From contig NZ_JAGIKV010000001.1 of the NCBI RefSeq assembly GCF_017874615.1, forward strand, positions 124,001-188,000: a stretch of 64,000 nucleotides of DNA, in the 5' to 3' direction. This document shows positions 53,342 to 62,908 of the stretch, piece after piece; positions within the stretch are counted from its first letter, which is position 1, and each line of letters starts with the position of its first letter. A model generated the notes under the pieces. That model saw only the letters and a list, made by a program, of their open reading frames with translations, was not told the DNA's origin and did no database searches. This stretch comes from Paenibacillus xylanexedens. GTDB lineage: Bacteria > Bacillota > Bacilli > Paenibacillales > Paenibacillaceae. A program made the position numbers and the translations under genes.

Positions 53342-56300
53342 AATGTTTCCCCTCCCTTGGTGTGAGATAACATATCCCAGATTTGCTGTTTGCCCGGTTT
53401 GGACAACAGGTTGTATTCATTTCCTTCTATATTCTCATCAAACTGACAAACAGGCTTATATGGACAGAACGTGCACGCCACTTCCTGCTGAATACGATAA
53501 GGCTCAATGGCCACATCCCCATCCGTAATTCGGGTACCAATCTCACGGATATTACTGCGAACCGAAGCAAGCAGCGTCTCCCATTGCTCTGGGGTAGCTA
53601 CAGCAGCGCTGCTATAAAAGCTGCCATCTGCCTTAAGGGCAACTGGAATAATGGCTGAATACCCCTTATCCAGGGTGTTGTCCATTTGAGCGATTGCGTC
53701 CCGATCCGCCAGCAGCAAACCTTTCATTTTGAACCGTTTCAGCAGTTCTTGTCCTGCCTGCTCTGATGTCATGCCGTTTGCGGATTGCAACAGCGGGTTA
53801 TGCACATGGAAATACAACGTTCCTCCCGGCATCGCCGTTTCCCCAAGCCATTCTTCGGCAGCACTAAGCAGCACCTCCAGATAGGTGAGCATCTGCAATG
53901 ACAGACCATAGTACACTTCATGTAACTTGAGGTCCGTCTGGCTTGATTTATAGTCAATGACACGCAGGAGCAGACCATTCTCGCCTTCTGCCACATCCAC
54001 ACGGTCAATCCGACCCACGATCTCCATCACACAGCCGTTCTCCAGTTCAAAACGTAGTGGCGGCAGTGTTTTATCCGGTCCAAAATCAAGCTCCAATCCA
54101 ATCGGTTCAAAACTTCCACGTCTGGACTGTTCACCAAGAATAACGGATGCCCGGCTAACAATGTCCTTCAATTTGCGGAAAATATAACCGTATCGCTTGG
54201 TGCTTAGCAAAATCTCCCCTTGCAGCTGTGGTGCAATCTGCTCCACCGTTTGCTCGGCTTCCTGACGGCATTGGTCTGGAGTCAAACTGCCCCAACTACG
54301 ATTTTCTTCACGCAACCGCATAGCCAGTTGGCTAAGTGCAGCATGAAACAGTTGTCCGATATCAGGAGCCTGAAGGCGGTACAATTGCCGTTCTTTGAGA
54401 CGCAGCCCGTGCGAAGCAAAATGGGAGAACGGACAAGCTACGAACCGCTCCATTCGCGAAACACTCGTCCTCACCTCTGTACCATACAGTCTGCGACTGG
54501 TAGCCGTACGTAGTGGTAATGCTCTATTACGATAAAAGATTGATCCCATCAACCGTTCCAGCTGAGGTCTGCTTGTCTCTCGAGATACATGCCAATTGTA
54601 GACCGCCCACCACATTTCAGGGATGTCTTCTCCGCGGCGCCATTTGCGCAATTGTCCAATGAGCGTTGACAGACTCTGACCCGGATGGGTGACATAGGAC
54701 CAATGCGCTTCTTCCGAGTTCGCAACCGGTGGTTGAGCGAGCAATGGCTGTTCTTGTAAACCAAACATCTTCCGTACATGACGGACAATCTCGGAAGGAA
54801 GCAGTGTTTTCCCCTCATCATCAGCAACCGGATAACTCAGCCACAACTGGCTGCTTGCCGCTGTAAGTGCTGTATAGATTAGAAAACGTTCATCTAACAT
54901 TTGCCTAGTTGCACCTGGTCCAAGCGCCACGCCTCTTTCTGTCAGTAACGCTCGTTCCAGTTCCGTTAATACGCCATCATCCTGAGGTACGGCAGGTAAT
55001 TCACCATCAACGGCGCCAAGGATAAATACGTATTTGATGTCCTGAAGGCGTGTACGGTCCATAGAACCCACCAAAACCTGATCAAGTGCTGGTGGTACCA
55101 GACCCAGCTTCAGTTCCGTCAATCCGGTCTCAATCATCCCGGCAAACAGCGTGATATCCAGCCGTTCATTCCCCATCATATCGACCATCTGATCCAATAA
55201 ATCCAGCACAGCTCCCCACATCTGTCGATGTTCTCTCGACCGTTCGGGGTCACCTTGTGCCTTAGCTTCAGCAGACATGTTCTCCAGCTTCCATGGGATT
55301 TCAGCATCTTCCAGCAATCTGTATAGTGCCTCGCACTGGGCTTTGGCTGTCTTTGCCTTTTTCATTCTTTTCTCAAAAAGACCCAAGGAATCTGTAATGA
55401 CCGTTCGGCAGCTCTCCATTAAAGAAAGCATCTGGTCACGTCCTCGACTACGGCCATCCTGACCGTTGTCTTCGAGCGACAGGCTTGGTACATACTTCCA
55501 TGGTTTGCCGTCAGTCCAGCGATACCCGTGAATACCACAAGCCAGTACATAATTCTCAAGCTGGTCCATATCTTCACGAGTGATGGAACCATCACGGGGA
55601 AGCAGCAGATCCGTTTTGACACAGCGAAATACATCCTCGTAACGCCAGTGGCGCCGAACAATATCCAGTGCGGAACGGATAAACTCGGATAATGGATGAT
55701 GAAGTTCATTTCTTCTGCGATCCAGAAAGACGGGTACGTCATAATCCCTAAATAACGGTTCAGCTATATCAGCGTAGGTATCCAACTGACGAACAAGTAC
55801 TGCCATATCCCGATAACGTGCACCTTCGTTTTGCGCCAGACGCCGCATCTCACGCAGTGCTCCCTCCATCTCAGCTCGTCGGTTCTCCGCTGCAACCAGT
55901 CGGATTCCGGAATCAAGGCCTTCACTTTTCCAACGAATTCGGCGGTCGAAACCAGCCTCCAGATGAGCAAGTCCCGGACGATCCTTGTATCTTGGTGGAA
56001 TCTCCGAATCTAGCACGGTTATATCGCTCGGCACACCCAGTTCGTCAGCCATCCCTTTCAGGCGTGCGTAGGCACTTGCCGTGGGATAAAACAGTTCCAG
56101 TTCTCCAGGCAGTGTGCCGTGATCATAAGGACGATCCAACGTCAGTGCTATCGTCACGGAAGAGGACTGCAACATCAGCCGACCAATCACACTCATCTCC
56201 TGTGGTGTGAATCCCTGAAAACCATCAATCCAGATCTGGGCATCCTGCAGCAATGCACTTTCCCACAAACGATCTGTCAGCTCAGTCAACGTGTCTTCAT

Positions 56301-56841
56301 CATCAATATATAAATTAGTCAGTTCCTGTTCATAGTCACGATATATCAGATTCAAGTCATGCAACTTGTCCTCCAGAATCGGCGAAGTCGATGAGGTATT
56401 CCCTCCAGACAGCCCTTCTTCCAGCAATGATGGATCAACTTCATAACGTTTAAATTCACTATATAAGTCATTTAATTCGCCTATAAAACCCAGCTGGCTG
56501 CCGGATGCACCAAACAGCTTTAATTCTTCCTTACGACGCTGGATGACTTTGTAGAGCAGCATCTTTTTGCCTTCGGCTCCGATCGGAATACGAGCAGAAC
56601 CACCTGCTTCCTGCATTACACGATAGGCTAAACGGCGAAAGCTGAGCACTTCTGCGCGCATGGTACCTTTAATTGCTCCAGAAGACACCAATGCCTGCTC
56701 TGTTCGAAAGGAACTCTGTTCCGGAACGAGTAAAATCAAAGGTTTACCTTGCGGCTCCTTTTGAAGCAGGGATGTAATTTCCCGGGTAATCAGCGAGCTT
56801 TTTCCGCTGCCTGCCCGGCCAATAACAAAACGAACGGACAT
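53338..56841 (-). CDS. addB: ATP-dependent helicase/deoxyribonuclease subunit B (AddB)
   Basis: 1167 residues from the ATG at 56841. SVRFVIGRAGSGKSSLITRE gives Walker A at the N-terminus. The nuclease motif LLRVIDYKSSQTDLKLHEVY lies near 1000. The Fe-S cluster cysteines are in RFVACPFSHFASHGL (near 800) and CTFCPYKPVC (near 1120). A longer reading to 56958 runs through the promoter region; GGAGG lies seven bases before 56841. It is first in the addB-addA-sbcD-sbcC run. A TATACT -10 lies near 56885 with a poor -35. Confidence 0.96.
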   Translation of the reverse strand: MSVRFVIGRAGSGKSSLITREITSLLQKEPQGKPLILLVPEQSSFRTEQALVSSGAIKGTMRAEVLSFRRLAYRVMQEAGGSARIPIGAEGKKMLLYKVIQRRKEELKLFGASGSQLGFIGELNDLYSEFKRYEVDPSLLEEGLSGGNTSSTSPILEDKLHDLNLIYRDYEQELTNLYIDDEDTLTELTDRLWESALLQDAQIWIDGFQGFTPQEMSVIGRLMLQSSSVTIALTLDRPYDHGTLPGELELFYPTASAYARLKGMADELGVPSDITVLDSEIPPRYKDRPGLAHLEAGFDRRIRWKSEGLDSGIRLVAAENRRAEMEGALREMRRLAQNEGARYRDMAVLVRQLDTYADIAEPLFRDYDVPVFLDRRRNELHHPLSEFIRSALDIVRRHWRYEDVFRCVKTDLLLPRDGSITREDMDQLENYVLACGIHGYRWTDGKPWKYVPSLSLEDNGQDGRSRGRDQMLSLMESCRTVITDSLGLFEKRMKKAKTAKAQCEALYRLLEDAEIPWKLENMSAEAKAQGDPERSREHRQMWGAVLDLLDQMVDMMGNERLDITLFAGMIETGLTELKLGLVPPALDQVLVGSMDRTRLQDIKYVFILGAVDGELPAVPQDDGVLTELERALLTERGVALGPGATRQMLDERFLIYTALTAASSQLWLSYPVADDEGKTLLPSEIVRHVRKMFGLQEQPLLAQPPVANSEEAHWSYVTHPGQSLSTLIGQLRKWRRGEDIPEMWWAVYNWHVSRETSRPQLERLMGSIFYRNRALPLRTATSRRLYGTEVRTSVSRMERFVACPFSHFASHGLRLKERQLYRLQAPDIGQLFHAALSQLAMRLREENRSWGSLTPDQCRQEAEQTVEQIAPQLQGEILLSTKRYGYIFRKLKDIVSRASVILGEQSRRGSFEPIGLELDFGPDKTLPPLRFELENGCVMEIVGRIDRVDVAEGENGLLLRVIDYKSSQTDLKLHEVYYGLSLQMLTYLEVLLSAAEEWLGETAMPGGTLYFHVHNPLLQSANGMTSEQAGQELLKRFKMKGLLLADRDAIAQMDNTLDKGYSAIIPVALKADGSFYSSAAVATPEQWETLLASVRSNIREIGTRITDGDVAIEPYRIQQEVACTFCPYKPVCQFDENIEGNEYNLLSKPGKQQIWDMLSHTKGGETL

Positions 56842-56969
56842 GTCTAATCCTCCAAACCACACGTACAAGATTTTAATTCCCAGTATAACATATCTGACTT
56901 GGTTCGGAACATACGTTTGCCACTTTCCGGTAAAACCGGAGATCATCTCCGTTAACACAACAAAACAGC

Positions 56970-57002
56970 AAAAAGCCCGCAGCTATCACACTGTGGACTT
57001 TT
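56970..57002 (-). terminator. Intrinsic terminator after the RlmI-type gene
   Basis: On the minus strand AAAAGTCC-A-CAG pairs with CTG-C-GGGCTTTT, one G-U pair, followed by T and GCTG. It stops the methyltransferase transcript before addB. Confidence 0.7.
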
Positions 57003-57073
57003 AACCGAAAGTATCATTCAATTAAACTTCACTTTATCTCACGAGAGATTAAAAAAAGTGAAAAGAGACCCTT

Positions 57074-58450
57074 CTAATTCTTTTTACTGCGCACTTCGAA
57101 AATAGCAAATTTCAGGTAATGTCCTTCATCCACGCCCAAAATTTGTGGGTGATCCTTACCAGCTGCTTTCCAGTCGATCAAACGAAGCACTTTGCCTGCA
57201 TCTTCCGCTGCATCAGCAATCGTGTCCAAGAAAAGATCAGGACGCATGTGATACGAACAGCTGGCTGTTACCAAATATCCACCCTCATTAACCAGTTTCA
57301 TTCCTTGCAGGTTGATATCCTTATATCCACGGCACGCACCTTTAACTGCTGATTTCGTTTTGGCAAACGCCGGGGGATCGAGGATGACCACATCAAATGT
57401 TTTACCGCCAGCTGCAAGGGCTTTGGATGTATCTACTTTCTGTTCGGCAGCACGCGCACGTGCGGTACGTTCATCCAGTCCTTTCACTTGTTCACGCAAG
57501 TACTGGAATGCATCAGCAACTACGAACTCGACCCGGTCAGTGAAACCGTTCAGCTCCACATTTGTTCGTGCACTCTCAATGGCATGCTCCGAAATATCAA
57601 GACAAGTCACTTTTTTGGCTCCATACTTGCAAGCATTCAACGTAAAGCTGCCCGTGTGTGAGAAACACTCCAGTACGGTGGCACCATCCCAATATGGGAA
57701 TGTAACTACCTTACCGCTTTTATTCACAGGCAAGAGCTGCTCTGTGCCATCCTGCTCGGTCGTTTGAAGTGTGATTCCACTCTTGTAGCCCCAACCCTTC
57801 ATAAGCGGTTCGATGGCTGCACGATTCTCGCGTTGGTCGAAGAAGTAACCTGTCTTCTGCCCTTCCACGATATCCACTTTAATGAGTAGTCCATTTTCTG
57901 TAACTGTGACATGCCGTGGGCACTCTCCGTACAGCGGACCTTTGGTCTGCTCCAAACCTTCCAGTTCACGAATCGAGACATCACTGCGCTCATATATGCC
58001 TTCTGGCTGCATTACTTCAATGAGTGCTTGTACAATGGCTTCACGGCAACGATCCATGCCGAGTGTAAGCAACTGTACAACGAGAATGCTACCGAATCGG
58101 TCAACGATCAAGCCTGGCAGAAAATCAGCTTCGCCATAAACGAGACGGTATGCCTCTCCATCCTGGATAAAACGTTCCCGATGACGCAAGCAATCGCGGA
58201 AACGCGCTGCAAAGAACGCCGTATCCATCTGTTCGGACTCCAAGGGTTGATAAGCTACAACTCTTACTGTGATTTGAGATGCGGGATTGTAATATCCTGT
58301 CGCCAGATAGCGACCTTGATGATTCAATACATTGACCAGATCTCCCGGTTCCGGGTTTCCGTCAACAGAAGCAATTTCATTGTTAAATATCCATGGATGT
58401 GCATGTTCAAGCCGCTTTTTGCGACTGCGTTCGAGTGTAACTGATGGCAA
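57074..58450 (-). CDS. Class I SAM-dependent rRNA methyltransferase (RlmI/YwbD type)
   Basis: 458 residues from the TTG at 58450. A PUA-like N-terminal domain opens VTLERSRKKRLEHAHPWIFN. A central domain has GEADFLPGLIVDRFG and GQKTGYFFDQRENR. The Rossmann part has VLECFSHTGSFTLNACKYGA (motif I), VTCLDISEHAIESARTN and motif IV VVILDPPAFAK. It should methylate a cytosine of 23S rRNA (RlmI acts at C1962), by family knowledge. Two inserts, about 245-270 and 345-370, make it longer than the B. subtilis protein (about 400). An in-frame reading to 58657 would translate repeat copy C and is rejected; AAGAAGTGG precedes the TTG. Confidence 0.88.
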   Translation of the reverse strand: MPSVTLERSRKKRLEHAHPWIFNNEIASVDGNPEPGDLVNVLNHQGRYLATGYYNPASQITVRVVAYQPLESEQMDTAFFAARFRDCLRHRERFIQDGEAYRLVYGEADFLPGLIVDRFGSILVVQLLTLGMDRCREAIVQALIEVMQPEGIYERSDVSIRELEGLEQTKGPLYGECPRHVTVTENGLLIKVDIVEGQKTGYFFDQRENRAAIEPLMKGWGYKSGITLQTTEQDGTEQLLPVNKSGKVVTFPYWDGATVLECFSHTGSFTLNACKYGAKKVTCLDISEHAIESARTNVELNGFTDRVEFVVADAFQYLREQVKGLDERTARARAAEQKVDTSKALAAGGKTFDVVILDPPAFAKTKSAVKGACRGYKDINLQGMKLVNEGGYLVTASCSYHMRPDLFLDTIADAAEDAGKVLRLIDWKAAGKDHPQILGVDEGHYLKFAIFEVRSKKN

Positions 58451-58535
58451 GGTAGATCCACTTCTTTCATAGTTAGTTGAAAAGATAGGTTTGGTGCGGC
58501 GCGTAAATGGCGTTCCGGGTTCGAATCGATCTTCC

Positions 58536-58680
58536 GATCGCTGTTGTCTCCAGATTTTTTTGATTCCCTTTCTTAAAGGGAAAATCCGGAGACAAAGGCG
58601 CACGCTTCGCTTCTTCAGATTCGATTTCGTCCCCTCCACTACGCTTGCACGAATCACCGTATCTTTCGAATTCGGGTGGG
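58536..58680. repeat. Interspersed hairpin repeat, copy C
   Basis: TTGTCTCC (58544-58551) pairs with GGAGACAA (58588-58595), GATTTT with AAAATC, and an inner CCCTTT with AAAGGG. Compared with copies A and B two base pairs of the outer stem have changed on both sides. The tail (58600-58680) has CGCTTCGCTTCTTCAGATTC and continues CACGAATCACCGTATCTTTC, which recurs in copy D. It lies upstream of the methyltransferase gene on its leader. Confidence 0.75.
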
Positions 58681-58759
58681 GAAATTGAGAGCATGTCGGT
58701 GCTAATTTGTTAATTTGAGAGCTGTATGAGTGACGTAGCGGTTACGGATTGGTTCTGAG

Positions 58760-58898
58760 CGTTGTTATTCTTTTTTGGGACTCCCCTACTCAAAAAAATC
58801 TAAAATAAACGCCACACATGTGTGGCTCGCTTCCGCAGATTTGATTCGTCCCTCCGCTACGTTTACACGAATCACCATATCTTTCGAATTGGGGTGGA
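58760..58898. repeat. Degenerate hairpin repeat, copy D
   Basis: The tail 58825-58898 (CGCTTCCGCAGATTTGATTC, then CACGAATCACCATATCTTTC) closely repeats that of copy C, 222 bases away. The hairpin half is worn: TTATT...AATAA with CTTTTTTGGG and CTCAAAAAAA, plus a new CCACACATGTGTGG palindrome (58812-58825). The rest of the gap 58451-59043 shows no other feature. Confidence 0.6.
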
Positions 58899-59043
58899 GC
58901 AGTTAAGACGCATTTCCTGACTTTTGGAATTGAGGGGCCGATAATTCAGGTCACTTCCCTCTGAATTCCTTTAGGCTTGTCATGGTTGTCTTTTCTTACT
59001 CATAGGATGAGTTAAGGAACCGGACGGAAGGAATGATGTTTCT

Positions 59044-60045
59044 ATGTTTAGAGATGTTATATTGCCCCTACTCTATGGGCTTATTATCTTTTTTGGTGGC
59101 ATGAAGCTGATGGAAACGGCCTTGCAGCGCATGGCAGGGCCCATGTTGGCGGGTTGGCTCAATCGAGCCACCTCTGCTCCATGGAAAGGCATGGCCTTCA
59201 GTGCAGGTGCAACGGCCTTGTTGCAGAGTAGTACTGCGGTCACCGTACTCACCATTGGACTGGCTAACGCCAGATTGCTTACCTATGGACGCACACTCGG
59301 CATCATCCTCGGCACCAACATCGGGACATGCCTGACAACGGAGCTGGTAGGACTGCAGATCGGACGTGCTTCCCTGCCGCTACTCGTCCTGTCGCTAACG
59401 GGCTGGGCCATGTTTGTTGTTCTTGGTGAACGCAATCTGGCCGCTCCTGAACGCACGCGCCGGACTCTGTTTAATATCCAGTACAGCTTCCTCGCAGCTG
59501 CGGGATTTGCACTTGTTATGACAGGTATTCAGGTGATGCAATCCATTGCCTTACCCTTGCGGAGCATGGGCGTATTTCAATGGTTTCTCGACCGCTCGGC
59601 CGACAGCTTGTGGTGGGGCTTCCTGGCAGGTGCCTGTCTGACAGCGCTCATTCACAGCAGCGCTGCTGTCATTAGCATGGCGATTACGCTCGCAGCCACA
59701 GGGGTATTGCCTGTGGAGATCGGCATCGCCATTGTGATTGGGTCCAATGTGGGGACCTGCATCACCGCTGTGATTGCTGCCGCGGGCGGAGCATCCGCAG
59801 GCAAATTTGTCGCAGCCTCCCATGTTGTATTAAACATTGCGGGAGCGCTGCTGTTTATGCCGCTGATCAGCCAGCTGCATGCAGCTTCGGCCTGGCTGTC
59901 AGCGGACAACGGGGCACAGATTGCGCATGCCCAGACCCTTTTTAACATCACCAGTTCACTGCTTGCTTTGCCATTCTGTTACTTGCCAATCTGGCACAAA
60001 AAACCACCGGTCCACGCCCCCGCGGCGAAGTCACCCGTGGCTTGA
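59044..60045 (+). CDS. yqeW: Na/Pi cotransporter-family membrane protein (YqeW-like)
   Basis: 333 residues, eight or nine membrane helices. The duplicated PNaS motifs are visible: GATALLQSSTAVTVLTIGLA and GTNIGTCLTTELVGL in the first half, HSSAAVISMAITLAATGVLP and GSNVGTCITAVIAAAGG in the second. Family members carry phosphate with sodium; this one lacks the PhoU-like tail of NptA proteins, so it is the short form. B. subtilis yqeW also lies near mtaB and yqeY. AAGGAA precedes the ATG by 11 bases. It is the only plus-strand gene in this stretch. Confidence 0.85.
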   Translation: MFRDVILPLLYGLIIFFGGMKLMETALQRMAGPMLAGWLNRATSAPWKGMAFSAGATALLQSSTAVTVLTIGLANARLLTYGRTLGIILGTNIGTCLTTELVGLQIGRASLPLLVLSLTGWAMFVVLGERNLAAPERTRRTLFNIQYSFLAAAGFALVMTGIQVMQSIALPLRSMGVFQWFLDRSADSLWWGFLAGACLTALIHSSAAVISMAITLAATGVLPVEIGIAIVIGSNVGTCITAVIAAAGGASAGKFVAASHVVLNIAGALLFMPLISQLHAASAWLSADNGAQIAHAQTLFNITSSLLALPFCYLPIWHKKPPVHAPAAKSPVA

Positions 60046-60108
60046 TGATCTGCCTATCCAGACCCACAGAGCGCGCGGCTAACTGACTCGAACTCGAACT
60101 AGAATGCG

Positions 60109-60543
60109 TTATACGTTAATGCCTAACTTGTTCAGGGCTACACGCAAGATGTCATCGTTATTATCATATCCGTTCTGCTGCTGTCTGGACCATGCTTCTT
60201 CCGGAGCATACCAATCCACACCCTTGATTTCTTCAATCTGAGGCTGTAGATCACCACTCTCGGCTTCAACGAGATAATAATGAACTTCCTTGTCCACCGG
60301 GCCAAAATCTGCATGTTGGTACGTGTAAGCAATGATATCAACCGGCTCTACAATGCGGCCCACCATACCTGTCTCTTCCAAAATCTCGCGCAGTGCCGTC
60401 TGTTCAATTGTTTCTCCATCTTCCATTTTGCCCTTGGCGAGAGTTGTTTTACCATAACGATCTACGATAAGCTGAATTTGAAGACGTCCGTCTTCCCCTG
60501 TTCTATAAACAACTCCGCCTGCTGAAATTTCTTTTTTGTTCAT
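60109..60543 (-). CDS. Nudix hydrolase
   Basis: 144 residues from the ATG at 60543. The Nudix box is intact: GKMEDGETIEQTALREILEE then TG, near residues 40-62. AGGVVYR at the start and WYAPEEAW near the end fit the fold. Nudix enzymes cut nucleoside diphosphate-linked compounds; the substrate cannot be told. KGKMEDGE resembles the diadenosine polyphosphate type, weakly. GGGGGAG lies six bases before the ATG. It is monocistronic. Confidence 0.88.
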   Translation of the reverse strand: MNKKEISAGGVVYRTGEDGRLQIQLIVDRYGKTTLAKGKMEDGETIEQTALREILEETGMVGRIVEPVDIIAYTYQHADFGPVDKEVHYYLVEAESGDLQPQIEEIKGVDWYAPEEAWSRQQQNGYDNNDDILRVALNKLGINV

Positions 60544-60585
60544 CGTGCTCTCCCCCATCAACTTCGATATCTTAATCTTATTTTT

Positions 60586-60640
60586 TGCAAAAGAAGGACC
60601 TCATCTCCCCGGGTAAGCTCCCCAAGGAAATGAAATCCTT
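60586..60640 (-). terminator. Probable terminator after mtaB
   Basis: On the minus strand AAGGA-TT-TCAT pairs with ATGA-GG-TCCTT (60640-60630 with 60604-60594), an inner GGGGAGCTTACC segment forms the loop, and CTTTTG follows. Moderate strength. Confidence 0.55.
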
Positions 60641-60656
60641 GTTTCTGACGCCTCGA

Positions 60657-62003
60657 TTACATCGCGGCGGACTTAAGATTCTCTTCCAACACACGTACCA
60701 GCGTAGCCTGACTCTCGTTGACGCCAGCTTCAACCACTTTGACTCGGCACACTTTACCGACCATGTCCATCGTTCCGTCAAAGACCAGTTGAATGTAGTT
60801 GTCGCTATAACCGTGCAGCTTGCCACTTCCCTCGCGGCCTTTGGCTTCACCTTCGGGAATAACATCCAGTACCTGTCCAACAAACTGCTCAGCGTACTCC
60901 AGCTGCATCTGCTCAGACAAGTCAATCAGTTCATGCACACGTGCATTTTTGATCTCTTCGTCCACCTGATCTTCCATTCGTGCTGCTGGCGTGCCCGTAC
61001 GCTTGGAATAAGGGAATACGTGCATTTCGGAAAAACCGATCTTCCGCATCAACTCATAGCCATTACGATACATCTCGTCCGTCTCACCTGGAAATCCAAC
61101 AATGATGTCTGTTGTAATCGCTACATCAGGCATTGCTTCCCGAATGCGAAGCATCTTGTTGTAAAACTCTTCTGTCGTATATTTGCGGCGCATGCGTTTT
61201 AACACCGTATCATCACCCGCTTGCAGCGGAATATGGAAGTGACGAACAAGTTTGTCCGAACGTTTGATCACGTCGAGCATACGGTGGTCAATCTGACTGG
61301 CTTCAATCGAGCTGATTCGAATGCGCTCCAAACCCTCTACCTTATCCAAATCCCACAGCAGATCGGTCAGATCATAGTTCTCCATGTCATCACCATACCC
61401 ACCTGTATGAATACCGGTCAGAACAATCTCCTTGTATCCGGCGTGTACGAGTTGATGCGCCTGTTGAATAATGCTGTTTGCTTCCCGACTACGTGAGAGA
61501 CCACGAGACCACGGAATGATGCAGAACGTGCAAAAGTTATTGCATCCATCCTGAATTTTCAGGAAAGCTCGGGTACGATCAGCAAAATCAGGTACATCCA
61601 TTTCTTCAAACACACGGGTTTTCATAATATTACGCACCGCATTAACGGGTTGACGGGACTCCTGAATTTCATTAACATATGGCAAAATCTTGTCACGGTC
61701 CTGTGTACCGATAACTAGATCCACCCCTGGGATGTCCAGAATCTCTGCCGGAGAAGTCTGCGCGTAACAGCCTGTAACGGCCACAATCGCCTCCGGGTTG
61801 CGCCGAATGGCACGACGAATAATTTGACGGCTCTTTTTGTCGCCGGTATTGGTTACTGTACAAGTATTAATCAAGTATACATCCGCTGTCTGTTCATCAA
61901 AGTCCACTTGATCGTAACCTTCGTTTTTGAACAATTGCCAAATCGCCTCTGTATCATAGAAATTAACTTTGCAGCCTAAGGTGTAAAACGCCACGGATGG
62001 CAT
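60657..62003 (-). CDS. mtaB: tRNA t6A37 methylthiotransferase MtaB
   Basis: 448 residues. The N-terminal UPF0004 domain has TLGCKVNFYDTEAIW, NTCTVTNTGDKKSR and VTGCYAQTSPAEI (three cluster cysteines). The radical SAM domain has CNNFCTFCIIPWSRG (CxxxCxxC), and a TRAM domain closes (about 380-440). The start SVAFYTLGCKVN fits the MtaB (YqeV) subfamily rather than MiaB. It adds a methylthio group to t6A37 of tRNAs reading ANN codons. It lies two bases after rsmE. Confidence 0.96.
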   Translation of the reverse strand: MPSVAFYTLGCKVNFYDTEAIWQLFKNEGYDQVDFDEQTADVYLINTCTVTNTGDKKSRQIIRRAIRRNPEAIVAVTGCYAQTSPAEILDIPGVDLVIGTQDRDKILPYVNEIQESRQPVNAVRNIMKTRVFEEMDVPDFADRTRAFLKIQDGCNNFCTFCIIPWSRGLSRSREANSIIQQAHQLVHAGYKEIVLTGIHTGGYGDDMENYDLTDLLWDLDKVEGLERIRISSIEASQIDHRMLDVIKRSDKLVRHFHIPLQAGDDTVLKRMRRKYTTEEFYNKMLRIREAMPDVAITTDIIVGFPGETDEMYRNGYELMRKIGFSEMHVFPYSKRTGTPAARMEDQVDEEIKNARVHELIDLSEQMQLEYAEQFVGQVLDVIPEGEAKGREGSGKLHGYSDNYIQLVFDGTMDMVGKVCRVKVVEAGVNESQATLVRVLEENLKSAAM

Positions 62004-62005
62004 AA

Positions 62006-62770
62006 TTACATTCCTCCCATTTCTCCGGATTCATATAGCACGCAAGTTAGTGCTGCCATTCCAGCTGTCTCAGCACGCAAAATGCGTTTGCCCAGTCCAA
62101 CAGATACAGCACCTGCCTGATCAGCCTCTGCCGTCTCCTTCTCAGAAAATCCACCTTCCGGTCCAACCACGATCAAAACTTCTGCACTTGCATCAGGTGC
62201 AAGTTGCTCTATAAACGGCTTCAGTGCATCTCTCAGCTGTTTACCGTTTTCTTTCTCATAACAATAACATACCAGGCTATAGCCCTCAAAAGAAGATAAC
62301 AGCCCTTTCCAGGAAAGCGGCTGCTCAACGGATGGAATGCGATTCCGGTGACTCTGTTCGGCAGCTTCCTTGGCAATTTTCCGCCACCGCTCCAACCGTT
62401 TGCCTTCTTTCTTGGCATCATATTGCACAATCGTACGCTCTGAGAGGAAGGGTACAAATGATACCGCCCCAATCTCAGTACATCTCTGGATGACTGTTTC
62501 CATCTTGTCACCCTTGGGCAAACTCTGTGCCACAGTTACACGAATCCGTGCTTCATGGTCCATCTCGAGAGGTTCCACAATATTGGCTGTCACTTGGCCA
62601 ACTTCAATACTCTCAATTTCCACGAGTGCTTCTCTGGAGTTTCCGTCACTGACAATCAGTTTATCTCCAGGTTTACCACGCATGACCTTGCCAATATGGC
62701 GTGCATCATCACCTGTGATAATCACAGCGTGTTCATTAAACTGTTCTGCAGATACAAAATATCGCTGCAT
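62006..62770 (-). CDS. rsmE: 16S rRNA m3U1498 methyltransferase RsmE
   Basis: 254 residues. MQRYFV opens the PUA-like domain. The SPOUT domain has VAQSLPKGDKMETVIQRCTE, SERTIVQYDAKK, EAAEQSHRNRIPSVEQP and, at the knot, VVGPEGGFSEKE and LGKRILRAETAGMAAL. It methylates U1498 of 16S rRNA. It sits between the site-2 protease gene (138 bases upstream) and mtaB (2 bases downstream), as yqeU-yqeV in B. subtilis. Confidence 0.97.
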   Translation of the reverse strand: MQRYFVSAEQFNEHAVIITGDDARHIGKVMRGKPGDKLIVSDGNSREALVEIESIEVGQVTANIVEPLEMDHEARIRVTVAQSLPKGDKMETVIQRCTEIGAVSFVPFLSERTIVQYDAKKEGKRLERWRKIAKEAAEQSHRNRIPSVEQPLSWKGLLSSFEGYSLVCYCYEKENGKQLRDALKPFIEQLAPDASAEVLIVVGPEGGFSEKETAEADQAGAVSVGLGKRILRAETAGMAALTCVLYESGEMGGM

Positions 62771-62908
62771 TAGTCAATCCACCCATTCTGTCCTGTTATG
62801 ACTGGAATTCACCCCGCCTGATGACAGGCGTGAATCCAATCGCCACAGATGATCATACAACTTTTACGTGTTTCTGACCAGTATATCAGTCCAAAACACG
62901 ATACGCTT

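Noticed and set aside
58451..58657. N-terminal extension of the RlmI-type methyltransferase
   Set aside because: The extra 69 codons translate repeat copy C and flank it, have no similarity to the PUA start of the family, and a TTG with a ribosome site lies at 58450.
62800..62850. Hairpin GGATTCACGCCTG/CAGGCGGGGTGAATTCC as a terminator after the site-2 protease gene
   Set aside because: The stem is good but no T run follows on either strand, so it is not listed as a terminator.
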